A stretch of 64,000 nt of DNA from Enterobacter sp. EA-1 (lineage in GTDB: Bacteria > Pseudomonadota > Gammaproteobacteria > Enterobacterales > Enterobacteriaceae). Below the pieces are notes generated by a model, which had not been told where the DNA came from, did not search any database, and worked only from the letters and a program-made list of their open reading frames with translations. Made by a program: the position numbers and the translations under genes. The stretch is from NCBI GenBank assembly GCA_002886105.1, contig CP025776.1, forward strand, positions 1,364,001 to 1,428,000, written 5' to 3'. Below, piece after piece: positions 41,126-52,495 of this stretch (within the stretch, counting starts at the first letter, position 1; each line of letters starts with the position of its first letter).

Positions 41126-42854
41126 TTACTTCCAGCGGCGAATGGCGACGTTCAATGCCGTAACGTTCGATCTCTTTATAGGGCACCGTGGTCGATTTAC
41201 GTTTGCGCACGTCGACCAGCGTGACCCGGTCGGTACAGGAGTAACAGGGATCGAGACTGCCGATAATCAACGGCGCATCGGAAACGGTATTGCCGCGCAG
41301 CATATAGCGCAGCACCGGCCAGTTGGCGTAGGTCGCCGCACGGCAACGCCAGCGATACAGCTTCTGGTTATCGCCCAGCATGCTCCAGTGCACATCTTCG
41401 CCACGCGGCGCTTCCAACATAACCGAGGGCGAACTTATGCGGCTGATAGCTGAAGCCTTCCGTTAGCAGCGGGGTGTCCGGCAGGTTATCGAGGGCAAAC
41501 TCAATCATCGAAAGCGAGTCGAACACCTCTTTGACCCGCACCATCACGCGGGAGAAGACATCGCCATCCGGCCGGGGTGAACAGGGTTTTGGGCAGGCTG
41601 CCATAGTCGGCATACGGGTGGTCGAAGCGTAAATCGCGGGCAAAACCGCTACCGCGGATCAGCGGGCCGACCGGGCTGTAATCCCGCGCGACTGGCGATC
41701 AAGCACGCCAACGCCTGGGTGCGCTGCGCCATGTTGGGCGTGGAGAGCAGCATATCCACCAGTTGTGCGACTTCCGCGCGCATCTCTTTCACCAATTGAA
41801 TGGTCTTCACGCGCTGCTCTTTCAGGATGTCGCGACGGATGCCGCCAATCAGGTTAAGGCCGTACGTTTTACGCGAGCCGGTCAGCAACTCCGCCATGGT
41901 CATCGATTTTTCACGGATGCGGAAAAACTGCATAAACCCGGTATCGAAGCCGACAAAGTGGCTGGAAAGGCCGATATTCAGCAGATGGCTGTGCAGGCGC
42001 TCCACTTCCAGCAGCACTGAGCGGATGGTGTGCGCACGTTGCGGCACGACGATGCCGAGGGCATTTTCCACCGAGGTGGTATAGGCCACGCTGTGGGCAA
42101 ACCCGCAAATCCCGCACACCCTGTCCGAGAGGAACGTGACCTCGTTATAGCCCATCCGGGTTTCCGCCAGTTTTTCCATGCCACGGTGCACATAGAACAG
42201 GCGGTAGTCGGCATCGACAATCCGTTCCCCGTCAACGAACAGACGAAAGTGACCGGGTTCATCAGAGGTAATGTGCAGCGGACCAATGGGGACAATGCGC
42301 GCCGAGCTGCCGCCATCGTTAACAAACGAATAGTTTTCTGTCTCGCTGGTGGGTTCCGGACGCAGGCGGTAATCCATGGTGTCTTTGCGCAGCGGATGCA
42401 AATCATCCGGCCAGTCATCTGGCAGCACCAGCCTGCGCTGATCCGGCAGACCCACCGGGATCAGGCCGTACATATCGCGGATTTCGCGCTCGCCCCATAC
42501 CGCCGCCGGTACGCGTGGTGTAACCGACGGGAACTCACGGGTTTGCGCATCCACCAAGGCTTTGACGACGATCCAGCACTTTTCCGCCCCTTCCATCGAC
42601 AGGGCGTAATAGACCGCGTAGTGGCCGTTCAGGGTCCGTTCATCATTACCAAACAGCACCGGAAGCCAGCCGTCATGCTGGTAGTAAAGGTAGTGCACGA
42701 TATCCGGCAACAGATTGAGTTTCACCGTAATGGTGACCTGTTCAAAGGTCTGACGCTCTTCATCCAGCACCGCGCCGGGGAACTGTTGTTTTAACGCAGC
42801 AAGACAGGCTGTGCCGCGGGGTTGTTGCAGACTCACACTGGCTAAATAACTCAC
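41126..42854 (-). CDS. hyfG: Hydrogenase-4 large subunit HyfG (NuoCD-like)
   Basis: Catalytic NiFe subunit. The N-terminal third is NuoC-like ([51 protein letters not shown]). The rest is NuoD/hydrogenase-like, with the NiFe ligands in [15 protein letters not shown] and [10 protein letters not shown]. Start is probably GTG 42854 ([13 protein letters not shown]) with AGGAG upstream. The stop is placed at TAA 41126-41128, which lies one base out of frame, so the sequence as given reads straight into hyfH; likewise the upstream frame runs in from hyfF. Both look like base errors. About 575 residues. Other frame changes near 41700, 41575 and 41420. Confidence 0.94.
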
Positions 42855-42856
42855 TT

Positions 42857-44433
42857 TCACTCCTCCCTGAACACGCGGTGACGTTACGGGCGCGGCGGTG
42901 GTCTCAAACGAGGCCCACAGCCAGCTAAATTGGGTGGATGGTTGATCGTTGCCGGACAGAACAATGGTGGACGCATTGGCCAGTAAGCGGCTGACCGGCT
43001 GCGGAATATGCGTTCCCATCACCAGCATCATCACCAGTAAAATCACCATTGGCAGGGTGGTCAGCCAGCCGAGCTCACCGGTGACGACCTGCTGCGGCGG
43101 CGTCGCGAACAGCGCTTTGGCGACCATGCGCACCAGCCCGCCGAGCACCAGCGTAAGCAGCAGCAACAGCAGGATGGTGACGAACAGATGCTCTGCCGCC
43201 TGCGGTGACGGTCATAAACTCGCTAAGAAAGATGTTAAAGGGGGGCATGCCCAGCGCCAGCGCGCCGCCGCCAAGCAGTACCGCCGTAAACGGCATCACT
43301 TTCAGCATGCCGCACACCACATCCAGTTGCGGGTGCCGTATTTCAACAGCACGTTGCCTGAACCGCAGAACAGCAACGTTTTGGCCAGCTGTGGTTCAGC
43401 GTATGCAGCAGCGCCGCCAGAATACCGAGCGGTCCGCCAATACCCAACGCCACCGCCACCAGTCCCATGTTCTCGACGCTGGAGTAGGCCAGCAGGCGTT
43501 TCATATCCTGTTGCACGAGGATAAAGAAGGCCGCCACCGCCACCGACAGCATGCCAAATATCAGCAGCAGCCTGTTCGGGAAGGTGTCGCCAATGGCATG
43601 GCAGATGATGATGTAATAACGGATCAGCACCAGCAGCGCGCAGTTCAGCAACACCGCCGACAGCAGGGCGCTGACCGGGCTGGGCGCTTCACTGTGCGCA
43701 TCTGGCAGCCAGGGCGTGCATCGGGAACAGGCCGGTTTTGGTGCCGAAGCCAATCAGCACAAAGACGAAAGCCAGCACCATTAACGTGGGGTCCAGTTTG
43801 CTGCTCTCTTTCAGCACTTCGGTCCAGAAAATCGCATGATCCGGTTGCGCCATAAAACTGGCGGCGTTGGCATAAACCAGCACCGTACCGAACAGGCCAA
43901 ACGCAACGCCAACGGTACAGATAATGATGTATTTCCATGCGGCTTCCAGCGACGAACGCTGGCCGTAAATCCCCACCAGAAACGCAGAACTGAGGGTGGT
44001 GGCTTCCAATGGCTGCCCACATCACAATCAGGTTATTGCTGGTGACCACCAGCAACATGGTGAACAGAAACAGGTGAAAGAAGCCGTAATAGTTGCACAG
44101 CGTGGGAACGGTGATTTCGCCGTGGTCCACCTCATGGCGCATATAACCAATCGAGTAGAGACCGGTAAGAAAACCGATAATGCCCAGCAACGACAGGAAT
44201 AACCCGCTGAGGCTGTCAATGTGCAGCCAGCGATGCGCCGCGAAAATTTCACCTTCGCTCACCGCTTCCGCCACCGTCCACAGGGCGATAAACAGCAGGA
44301 GGGTGATCCCGAACGTGTGCGCCGTGGTCACCAGATTACGGGCTGCTGCGCCGCTCAGGCGACAGGCGAAACAGAGCACGGAGACCACCAGCGGCGTCAG
44401 CAGCAACAGCGTGAACATCAAGGCATGACTCAT
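42857..44433 (-). CDS. hyfF: Hydrogenase-4 membrane subunit HyfF (NuoL/M/N-like)
   Basis: Antiporter-like proton-channel subunit with about 14 helices. [17 protein letters not shown]-type start, [99 protein letters not shown]. The conserved Lys and His of the antiporter family are present. About 525 residues. The stop is inferred at TGA 42857-42859, one frame off. Frame changes near 44010, 43700, 43390, 43335 and 43205. Confidence 0.92.
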
Positions 44434-45087
44434 GGCGTTACCCCCTTCAGCGCGGTGAGATTGTTAACATCCAGCGTGCCGTGGGTACGCCAGATTTTGC
44501 GCGCCAGCAACGCCATCACGATCACGGCAAAATGGCATCCGTGGCGATGCCAATCTCCACCAGTTCCGGTGCGCGCTGTGCCAGCAACGCCAGCACCAGA
44601 TGCGAGCCGTTTTCCATCAGGCAGTAGCCAAACACCTGACGCAGGATGTTGCGCTGGCTGATGATGCACAGCAGCCCCAGCAGAAAATGACCAAGGGCGA
44701 CCGCCAGCGCCGGTTTCAGTTGCGCGACCATCGGTAACTGCACCGGGCGCACCACAAACCAGCACAGCAGTACGATGGCAGCGGCCATCAACACCAGCGC
44801 GGCCGGGCCGAACAGCCTGCCGCCTTCGCCATCGGGCGCCATTTTGCGAAACGCATACCCCATGATCAGCGGCACCAGCAGCACCTTGGTGAAAAAGGCG
44901 CTAAACGACCACATCAGCAACTGCTCTGCATGGAGTAGCTGCGAGAGGGTAAAAAAGAGGACACCAGCACCAGCGATTGCAGGGCATACAACCAGCAGGA
45001 GACGGAATAGCGTCTGGCGCAGGTGACCAGCAGCGAGGTAAACATCATCAGCCCCGCCAGATTGTTGACTATCAATGTTCCGGTCAT
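44430..45087 (-). CDS. hyfE: Hydrogenase-4 membrane subunit HyfE
   Basis: Membrane subunit with NuoK-like helices, present in Hyf but not in Hyc. [20 protein letters not shown] start, [20 protein letters not shown]-type helix, [40 protein letters not shown], and the end [17 protein letters not shown]. About 219 residues. Start at 45087 with GGGAG upstream. Stop overlaps hyfF start. Frame changes near 44950 and 44530. Confidence 0.94.
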
Positions 45088-45098
45088 CATCGACTCCC

Positions 45099-46530
45099 TT
45101 ATCCAAGCCACGCCGAAGCAATCACGCTTGAGCACAGCGACATCACAATCAGAACCACCAGCACCAGCTGCATGGCGTACGGCAGCGGCGCGGCCTGCGC
45201 CACCTCTTCACTGGGTTCACCCGGCACCACGCGCCCGAACCAGTAAATAAACCAGCCGAAGCTGGCGACCGATTCCACCAGCGCCAGTATCATCACCGGC
45301 AGCAGGATCGGGTACTGGCTGGAAAGAGAGAACCCGGCAGCAAAGAGCGGGAACTTACTGAAGAAACCGTTGAAGGGCGGAACGCCGGTGATCGCCAGCG
45401 CGGCCACGCAAAAGCCGATGCCCGCCAGCGGCAGCGTGCGCATCACGCCGCGTAAACGTGGTAACAGACGGGTGCCGCAGCTGTAGCTGAGCGCACCGGC
45501 AACGAGGAAGAACAGGCTTTTGGCGAACGCGTGGTTGAAGATGTAAACAATCCCCGCGTTGAAGGCCATCTTCGAACCGAAAGTAGAAAGCGACAAGGCA
45601 AGGAACATCCACGCCAGTTGCGAGATGGTCGACCATGCCAGTAAGCGCTTCATGTCTTTTTGCGGCAGGTACATTAAAAAGCCATACACCAGCGTCAGGG
45701 TCGCCATGCCCACGCCAACCCAGCTTATAACGTGTGGAATTTCACCGCCCTCCGCGATGGCGCGGGCAAAAATATAGACCCCGACTTTCACCATTGACGC
45801 GGCATGTAAGTACGCACTGACCGGGGTTGGCGCTTCCATGGCGTCCGGCAGCCGTGCCTGCAACGGCAACTGGGCTGATTTACCCCACGCGGCAAAGAGG
45901 ATGCCGCCATACACCAGATACGCAGCTGGGCCCTGTAACTGGCTGATGGCGCTCAGTGCAAAGGTGCCGGTATTGAGAAACAGCGTGGCGGCTGCCAGAT
46001 ACAAACCCAGTGAGCCGACGTGGGTGATAAGCAGCGCTTTCATTGCCGAACGCTGGGCTTTTTTCACTCTGGTAATAGCTGATCAGCGCCCGAGGAACAT
46101 CCGCCGGTGATTTCGAAAACAGCAATTGCCCCAGCGTGGAGGAGAGCACCAGACCGGACATCGCACCGATAAAAATCAGTAAAAACGCGTAGTAGCGATT
46201 GCTGCCGTCGTGCGGATGTTCGCGGTTGCCGCGGGTCAGGTAACCGGTGGAGTAGAGCGTCACCAGCAGGCCGAGAAACACCACCACAAACAGGATCAAC
46301 GTGCTGATGCGGTCAACCAGCAAACCGAACAGCGCCACCCGTCCTGCCGCCAGCAGCGGGATATCGACGGTTTCGCTGCCCGCAGTGTAAAAATTCAGCG
46401 CCAGCGAAAGCGTTGCAACGGTCGCCAGCAGCGCAAACAGGGTCGCCAGCCGCGGGGCGGTTTGCCGGGGAGCCAGAGAGACGACCAGCGCGCCCACAAA
46501 GGGCAGCGTCGTCAGAGCGAGAGTTTCCAT
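45099..46530 (-). CDS. hyfD: Hydrogenase-4 membrane subunit HyfD (NuoL/M/N-like)
   Basis: Antiporter-like subunit, about 14 helices. METLALTTLPFVGALVVSLA, VDRISTLILFVVVFLGLLVT, YYAFLLIFIGAMSGLVLSST, LPDAMEAPTPVSAYLHAASM, DMKRLLAWSTISQLAWMFLA, HAFAKSLFFLVAGALSYSCG, GVPPFNGFFSKFPLFAAGF. About 478 residues. Frame changes near 46130 and 46065. Twelve bases separate it from hyfE. Confidence 0.95.
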
Positions 46531-46546
46531 AATGTTCCAGTGCTCC

Positions 46547-47493
46547 TTACAAACCGGTTAGCCAGAGAACGTACGACAGCGCAGCCAGACTGGAAGCCGA
46601 GCCAGTCAGGTGGTGCGTCAGCAAAAAGCGCCCGCGCGCCAGCGTTTTCCACCAGCGACGCCAGCGTGAACACCACCAGCAGTTTGAGCAGCGTGGTGAC
46701 CAGCGACAGCGCCATCGCCCCGATGCTCAGGGTGGCGGCATTACCAAAGGGAAAAACAGCGCGAGGAACAGCGAGGCCATCACCACTTGTTTCAGGCCAA
46801 CGCCCCATTTCACCAGCGCCAGACCCGCACCGGAGTATTCGGTGAGCGGCCCCTCCTGCAACTCTTGTTCGGCTTCCGCCACATCGAAGGGGATTTTGCC
46901 CATCTCGATAAAACAGGCGAATCCACAGGCCAGCAGCGCCAGCAACGTCGCCACCGGGGAGATCCAGCCCGCCGCCAGCGTCGTGCTGATGGCGCTGATG
47001 TTGGTGGAGCCAGCCAGCAGGGCCAGCACCAGTAGCGAGAGGATCAGCATCGGTTCAACCAGAATGCCCAACGTCAGCTCGCGGCTGGCGCCAAGCCCGG
47101 AGAAGGGGCTGCCGGTATCCAGCCCGGAGAGGGCAAAGAAGAAACGGAACAGGGCGAAGAGATAAATTAAGGTGATCAAATCGCCCGCTCCGGCGAAAGG
47201 CGAGGTGCGAATAAACAGCGGCAGGGTCATCGCCACCAGCAACATGCTGCTGAGCAGCACCCACGGCATGGCGCGGAACATCAGCCCGGATGACGCTGGC
47301 GCGACCGCCTCGGCGCTTCAGCAGTTTTTGTAAGTCGCGGTAATCCTGCAAGATGCCGGTGCCCACGGCGGGAGTGCATGCGAGCACGGATCTGGCGGGA
47401 AATCCCGGTAAACAGCGGGGTCAGCGCCAGCAGCAGAATTGCCTGACAAAGGGCGAAGACCCCCATCGACCATGCAGACGTCTGTTCTAACAT
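46547..47493 (-). CDS. hyfC: Hydrogenase-4 membrane subunit HyfC (NuoH-like)
   Basis: Anchors the hydrophilic arm in the membrane. GISRQIRARMHSRRGPGI-type loop, LFRFFFALSGLDTGSPFSGL, GASRELTLGILVEPMLILSL, CFACFIEMGKIPFDVAEAEQ (the conserved NuoH acidic loop) and ELQEGPLTEYSGAGLALVKW. About 315 residues, eight helices, end VLWLTGL. Frame changes near 47385, 47345, 47285, 46745, 46640 and 46595. Confidence 0.94.
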
Positions 47494-47505
47494 TGTCTTT
47501 TCTCC

Positions 47506-49525
47506 TTACAGCGCAATCGTCAGCAACAGGACCACCAGCGCGGCGATCATATACAGGCAGTAGAGCCGGAAATCGCCGCTTTGCAGATGCTGTACGATCT
47601 GCGCAATACGCCGGGTGGTACGCACCAGCGGGCGGATAATTTTCTCGTCCCAGAACGGTTCCGTGCGGGTTGCCGTCACGGGTAATGCCGCCAAGGCTTC
47701 GCTGGAGCGGTTGCGCTGGATCGAGCTGTTGGCGCAGGCGATAGAGCGGGCCGAACATCACCCGTAACGGTTGAGTAAAACTGCCTGCCGACGGGGCCAT
47801 GCCTTTTTCCCACGCGTAGCCGCAAGTTGCATCGCCGCTGCGACGGTATGCCCCGCGGGTCTGGCGATTGACATACCACAACACGGCGGGCAGCAGCGGC
47901 AGCACTAACAACAGCAGGAACACCGTCGATGGCGTGAGCATGGCTTGCTGCACATCGCCGGGGGATCAGCGTTGCGCTCTCGGGCCACCGCCAGCGTGGC
48001 GGGAGGGGTTAAGGTAAGGACAATCTGCATCAGATGCGGTGCAACAACGCTTGCGCCGACACCGGTCAGTACGCACAGTAGCGCCAGCGCGCACATGGCG
48101 ACGACCATCGGCCGGTGCACTTCCCGCGCCTGATCGGCTTTTTTCGCTGCGGGGATTGCCGCAAAAACTGACGCCGTACACTTTGACAAAGCACATTGCC
48201 GCCAGCGCCCCGGTGATCGCCAGCATCACGATGGCAATGGGGCCGGCAAGGCGTGGAATGATGGCGTCAATGCGGGTCAGTGAAAACAGCGACTGATAGG
48301 TGTACCACTCGCTGATAAACCCGTTGAGCGGCGGCATGGCGGAAATGGCGAGACATCCCACCAGAAATGCGCCTGCTGTCCACGGCATGCGTTTGGCCAG
48401 CGCGCCCATTTTCTCCATGTCACGCGTATGCAGGCGATAGATAATGGCCCCGGAGCCGAGAAACAGCAGCCCTTTGAACAGCGCGTGGTTAAGCAGGTGA
48501 AACAGCGCGCCCAGCAAGCCGACGGCGGCGATCACCGGCTGGTGCAGCGCAATGCCCGCCATACCGACGCCCACGCCCATCAGGATAATGCCGATGTTCT
48601 CAACGGTGTGCCACGCCAGCAGGCGTTTGATATCGTGTTCCGCCAGTGCGTACAGCACGCCCAGCACCGAAGAGACTGCGCCAAACGCCAGCACCAGTAC
48701 GCCCCACCACAGCGGAATGCCGCTATGACCGAGCAGATCGATGCCGACTTTGATAATGCCGAAAATACCGATTTTAACCATCACGCCGGACATCAGCGCC
48801 GAGGCATGCGAAGGTGCAGCCGGGTGCGCGCGCGGTAACCAACTGTGTAACGGCAGCATCCCCGCTTTTGCGCCGAAACCAAAGAAGGCCAGCAGGAAGA
48901 CCGCCGATGCCGTACCGGGCGTCAGTGATAAGGTGCGGAAGCTGGCGAAATCCGGCGCTCTGCCGCCACATCAGGAAGAAGGCGATCATGATCAGCACGG
49001 AGCCGGCATGAGCAATAAAGAAGTAGAGCAGCCCGGCGTGGATCGACTCTTCATCCCCGGTCGGTGATCACCGAGGAACCACGACGCGAGGGACATCATT
49101 TCGAACAGCACGATGAACCAGAAGGCGTTATCCATCACCACCAGCCCGACCATCGAAGCGATAAACAGGTTCATAAAGAACCCCATCGCGCCCGGCCCTT
49201 TGCCGAGATACTCACGCACATAAGAGAGGGAGTAGAGCCCGCAGAACGTTACCAGCAGGGAGATCACCAACACCATAAAGGCGCTGAGACTGTCCATGCG
49301 CACAACGAAATGCGCAAAGCTGAACGGACCTGCGGCCTGCCAGCTTAGCGGCTCGCCAACGCTGAGCGCCGCCAGCGCGCTGAGTACGCCAAACGCGCCG
49401 CCGATCATCGCGGAAATCCCCGCGACCTTGATCGCCAGCGCCTGTTGGCGGGCAAGCAACAGTGAGGCGACCCCGCCGGCAACGTACAGCACAATTGACC
49501 ACATCAGTAATTGCAGGGCATCCAT
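47506..49525 (-). CDS. hyfB: Hydrogenase-4 membrane subunit HyfB (NuoL/M/N-like)
   Basis: Largest membrane subunit, about 672 residues and 16 helices. MDALQLLMWSIVLYVAGGVA, MDSLSAFMVLVISLLVTFCG, AFWFIVLFEMMSLASWFLV, MLPLHSWLPRAHPAAPSHAS, DIKRLLAWHTVENIGIILMG, ALFKGLLFLGSGAIIYRLHT, AMPPLNGFISEWYTYQSLFS. The C-terminal tail (EPFWDEKIIRPLVRTTRRI) ends in a membrane helix. Frame changes near 49060, 48955, 48160, 47960, 47800 and 47720. Starts overlapping hyfA (TAATG). Confidence 0.94.
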
Positions 49526-50146
49526 TAGCGTTGCTCCGACGATGAGGGAAGGGAAGCGAAAGTCAGATCTGTCGAACTGAGGGCGGCCAGCTCTCTGCGT
49601 GTTTTGAGCTGTTTATGCAGGGAGACGTCGGTCACCAGATGCAGCGCGTTCGTTGGGCAGGCCCGCACGCAGGAAGGTCCTTCAGGCAGGAAGTGGCACA
49701 GATCGCATTTCACCGCGATGGTTTGTACACCTGCGTTCCAGCGTAAAAAGGGGTGATCCGTTTGCGCGCTGAGCGGGGACATCCCGCAGTTGCTCCTCAG
49801 GAATGTGGTGCTCGTAGCGGGCGGGAATATTCAGCGGGCGGCTGCCGGACGGGGTGATAGCACCGAAAGGGCACACCAGCCCACACAGTTTGCAGCCAAT
49901 GCACAGCGTTTCATTGAGATAAACGGCGTCATCCTGAAACGAAATAGCGTTGACCGGGCACACCTGTTTGCAGGGGGCATCGTCGCAGTGGCGGCAGAGC
50001 ACCGGCGCGGTTTTGGTTTCCGTTCGCACCAGCGTCAACCGGGGATGCTGCTGCAACCCCTGAATTTTATGCACATCCGAACACGCAGCAAGGCAGGTAT
50101 TGCATCCTATACACCACTCGGGATTGGCAATCACAAAGCGGTTCAT
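49525..50146 (-). CDS. hyfA: Hydrogenase-4 ferredoxin subunit HyfA
   Basis: Electron-transfer protein with four [4Fe-4S] motifs: CIGCNTCLAACSDVHK, CRHCDDAPCKQVCPVNAI, CIGCKLCGLVCPFGAI and CDLCHFLPEGPSCVRACP. Start MNRFVIANPEWC at 50146 after AAGGAG. About 205 residues. One frame change near 49780. First gene of the operon; a sigma-54-type promoter lies about 45 bases upstream. Likely links a formate dehydrogenase to the Hyf complex. Confidence 0.95.
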
Positions 50147-50189
50147 GTCGGCTCCTTGGAAATAAAAGCTAAAACGTTGAGCCTGCTTA

Positions 50190-50205
50190 AGCATAAGCTG
50201 TGCCA
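50190..50205 (-). promoter_or_regulatory. Sigma-54 (-24/-12) promoter of the hyf operon
   Basis: On the minus strand TGGCACAGCTTATGC has the GG and GC pairs 10 bases apart that define -24/-12 promoters (consensus TGGCAC-N5-TTGC; one mismatch). Beyond it (50207-50231) lies an imperfect inverted repeat CATTGAAAT...ATTTCATTG of unknown role. The operon's HyfR is a sigma-54 activator, which fits. Confidence 0.75.
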
Positions 50206-50404
50206 TCATTGAAATGGCTTAAATTTCATTGTGTTGTGGTTTATTGCGGCGTGGAGGCGAACAAAAGTGATGGTCAGGTCAGAACGAAAAATAACCTGTC
50301 GACACGAGTGACGAGCGGGGAAAATAAAGTGTGATGGAGTTCAAATATTGCAGCGGAAGTGGAGGGCGACCCGGTCGGGCAGCCCTCAGAGAAAGGTGTT
50401 GCGA

Positions 50405-50879
50405 TCAGGCGTTTTCTTTCAGCCGGGCGACCACGATGTCGTGGTGATTGCTGGTTTTGAAATCATCAAACACATGCTCGACTTGACCGTCAGCATCAAT
50501 AAGGAAGCTGATACGGTGGATGCCGTCATAGGTTTTGCCCATAAACGACTTTTCGCCCCAGACGCCAAATGCCTCGCAGACCTGATGGTCTTCATCAGAA
50601 AGCAGCGTAAAGTTGAGCAGCTCTTTTCGGCGAAACGGGAGAGTTTTTCTGGCTTGTCGGTGCTGATACCCAGCACTTCCACACCTGCTTTCTTTAACTC
50701 ATCCATGTTATCGCGCAGGCCGCAAGACTGGACAGTACAGCCCTCGGGTGTCATGGCTTTCGGGTAGAAATAGACCAGAACACGCTGTCCCTCGGAAGTC
50801 GGCCAAATTTACTTGTTCTCCGTCTTGATCCGGCAAGCTAAATTTCGGGTGCAATATCACCGGCTTTCAGTGGATTCAT
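50405..50879 (-). CDS. bcp: Thiol peroxidase Bcp (peroxiredoxin)
   Basis: Reduces peroxides in the cytoplasm. MNPLKAGDI start at 50879; active-site region MTPEGCTVQSCGLRDNMDEL with peroxidatic and resolving Cys; VLGISTDKPEKLSRFAEK; end LKENA. About 156 residues. Frame changes near 50845, 50800, 50620 and 50410-50450. Overlaps the gcvR stop (TAATG). Confidence 0.95.
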
Positions 50880-51454
50880 TACTTAACTCCATCCTGTTCA
50901 TCATGCTGTGAATAGTTGACGATGTTTATACTGCCTTGTGCGTTCAGTTCTGTACATAGTGCTTTGAACGCCCCGGTCAATATTTGATGCGTCTTGCGAC
51001 GCCGGACTATGCGCTGTTATCTGAATAAACAGCTGTGGTGCGCCCGCGTCATTGCCGTGGGCTGTGTGCGGGAGAACCAGCTCCGCGATATTCATCGCGT
51101 GTGCATCAAAAAAGCGCGGTAAAACGCTCAATCAGATGCGGCGAATCAGGGACTTCAACCTGCACCCAAACGGTGGCTGGCATATCAGGACGCGGGCGGG
51201 CCTCGGTGCGTTTCATGACGATCAGCAAATCCAGTTCGGCGCCTTTCAGCGGCAACGTCGATTCAATGAGCGTAATGGCGTTCCACGACCCGGAAAGCAG
51301 CATAATGAACGTGAACTCTTCCCCCAGCATGGCCAGACGGCTGTCTTCAATATTACAGCCGCAGCTACTGACGTGGCGTGTGATTGTGTTCACAATGCCA
51401 GCCTGTCGGCCCCCAGCGCAGTGATAACCAAAAATGTTGTGATGAGGCTGTCAA
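50879..51454 (-). CDS. gcvR: Glycine cleavage system repressor GcvR
   Basis: Two-ACT-domain protein that binds GcvA and blocks gcv activation when glycine is low. LVITALGADR, VNTITRHVSSCGCNIEDSRL, MLGEEFTFIMLLSGSWNAIT and LPLKGAELDLLIVMKR are as in E. coli; the C-terminal part (FDAHAMNIAELVL, then INIVNYSQHDEQDGVK) follows after shifts near 51120 and 50960. Start taken at TTG 51454 (TASSQHF), matching the E. coli N-terminus with one base missing in a T-run; an ATG at 51475 is in frame with LVITALG as given. Confidence 0.93.
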
Positions 51455-51599
51455 ACCTGTGCTTCCTGTCAAACATGAGGTAATCATAAGGAAAGCATAA
51501 AAAAAACCGGCATACAACCGCCACAGAGCCTCAGGTCTCTTGCTTTTCTTACAGCACCGCACGTACCATTGAGAATCTTGTTTGCACAGAGGATGGCCC

Positions 51600-52479
51600 A
51601 TGTTCACGGGAAGTATTGTCGCGCTTGTCACGCCGATGGATTCGCAAGGTAAAGTCTGCCGGTCAAGCCTGAAAAAACTGATTGATTATCATGTCGCCAA
51701 TGGAACCTCGGCGATCGTTTCGGTAGGGACTACCGGTGAATCCGCCACGCTGAGCCACGACGAACACGGCGATGTGGTTATGCTGACGCTGGAGCTGGCT
51801 GACGGGCGCATCCCGATTATTGCCGGAACAGGTGCAAATGCAACCGCAGAGGCCATCAGCCTGACGCAACGTTTTAACGACAGCGGCGTAGTGGGCTGCC
51901 TGACCGTTACCCCTTATTACAATCGCCCGACTCAGGAAGGCCTGTTCCAGCATTTTAAAGCCATCGCTGAACATACTGACCTGCCGCAAATTCTGTATAA
52001 TGTGCCGTCGCGCACCGGCTGCGATATGCTGCCGGAAACCGTGGGCCGTCTGGCGAAAATTAAAAATATTATCGGTATTAAAGAAGCGACAGGGAACTTA
52101 AGTCGCGTTCACCAGATCAAAGAGCTGGTTTCAGATGACTTTATCCTGCTGAGCGGCGACGATGCCACTGCGATGGACTTTATGCAGCTCGGCGGTCACG
52201 GTGTGATTTCCGTTACCAGCAACGTAGCGGCGCGCGATATGGCCGATATGTGCAAACTGGCGGCTCAAGGGCACTATGCCGAAGCGCGCGTGATCAACCA
52301 GCGTCTGATGCCGTTACACAACAAACTATTTGTCGAACCCAATCCGATCCCGGTCAAATGGGCATGTATGGAGTTCAGGGCTTGTAGCAACCGATACGCT
52401 GCGTCTGCCGATGACGCCTATCACCGACCACGGTCGTGAGGTTGTCCGCGCAGCGCTTAAGCATGCCGGTTTGCTGTAA
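51600..52479 (+). CDS. dapA: 4-hydroxy-tetrahydrodipicolinate synthase
   Basis: First committed step of lysine/diaminopimelate synthesis, condensing pyruvate with aspartate semialdehyde. [18 protein letters not shown] after AGAGGA. Catalytic [11 protein letters not shown] (Thr), [15 protein letters not shown] (Tyr), VPSRTGCD (Arg) and the Schiff-base Lys in [14 protein letters not shown]. About 292 residues. One frame change near 52370. Allosterically inhibited by lysine in enterics. Operon with bamC (16-base gap). Confidence 0.97.
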
Positions 52480-52495
52480 AGTTTAGGGAGATTTG

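Noticed and set aside
40566-41420. True HyfG-HyfH fusion protein
   Set aside because: A ribosome site and the conserved MLKLLKT start are intact, and a stop codon lies one base out of frame, so an indel is the simpler reading.
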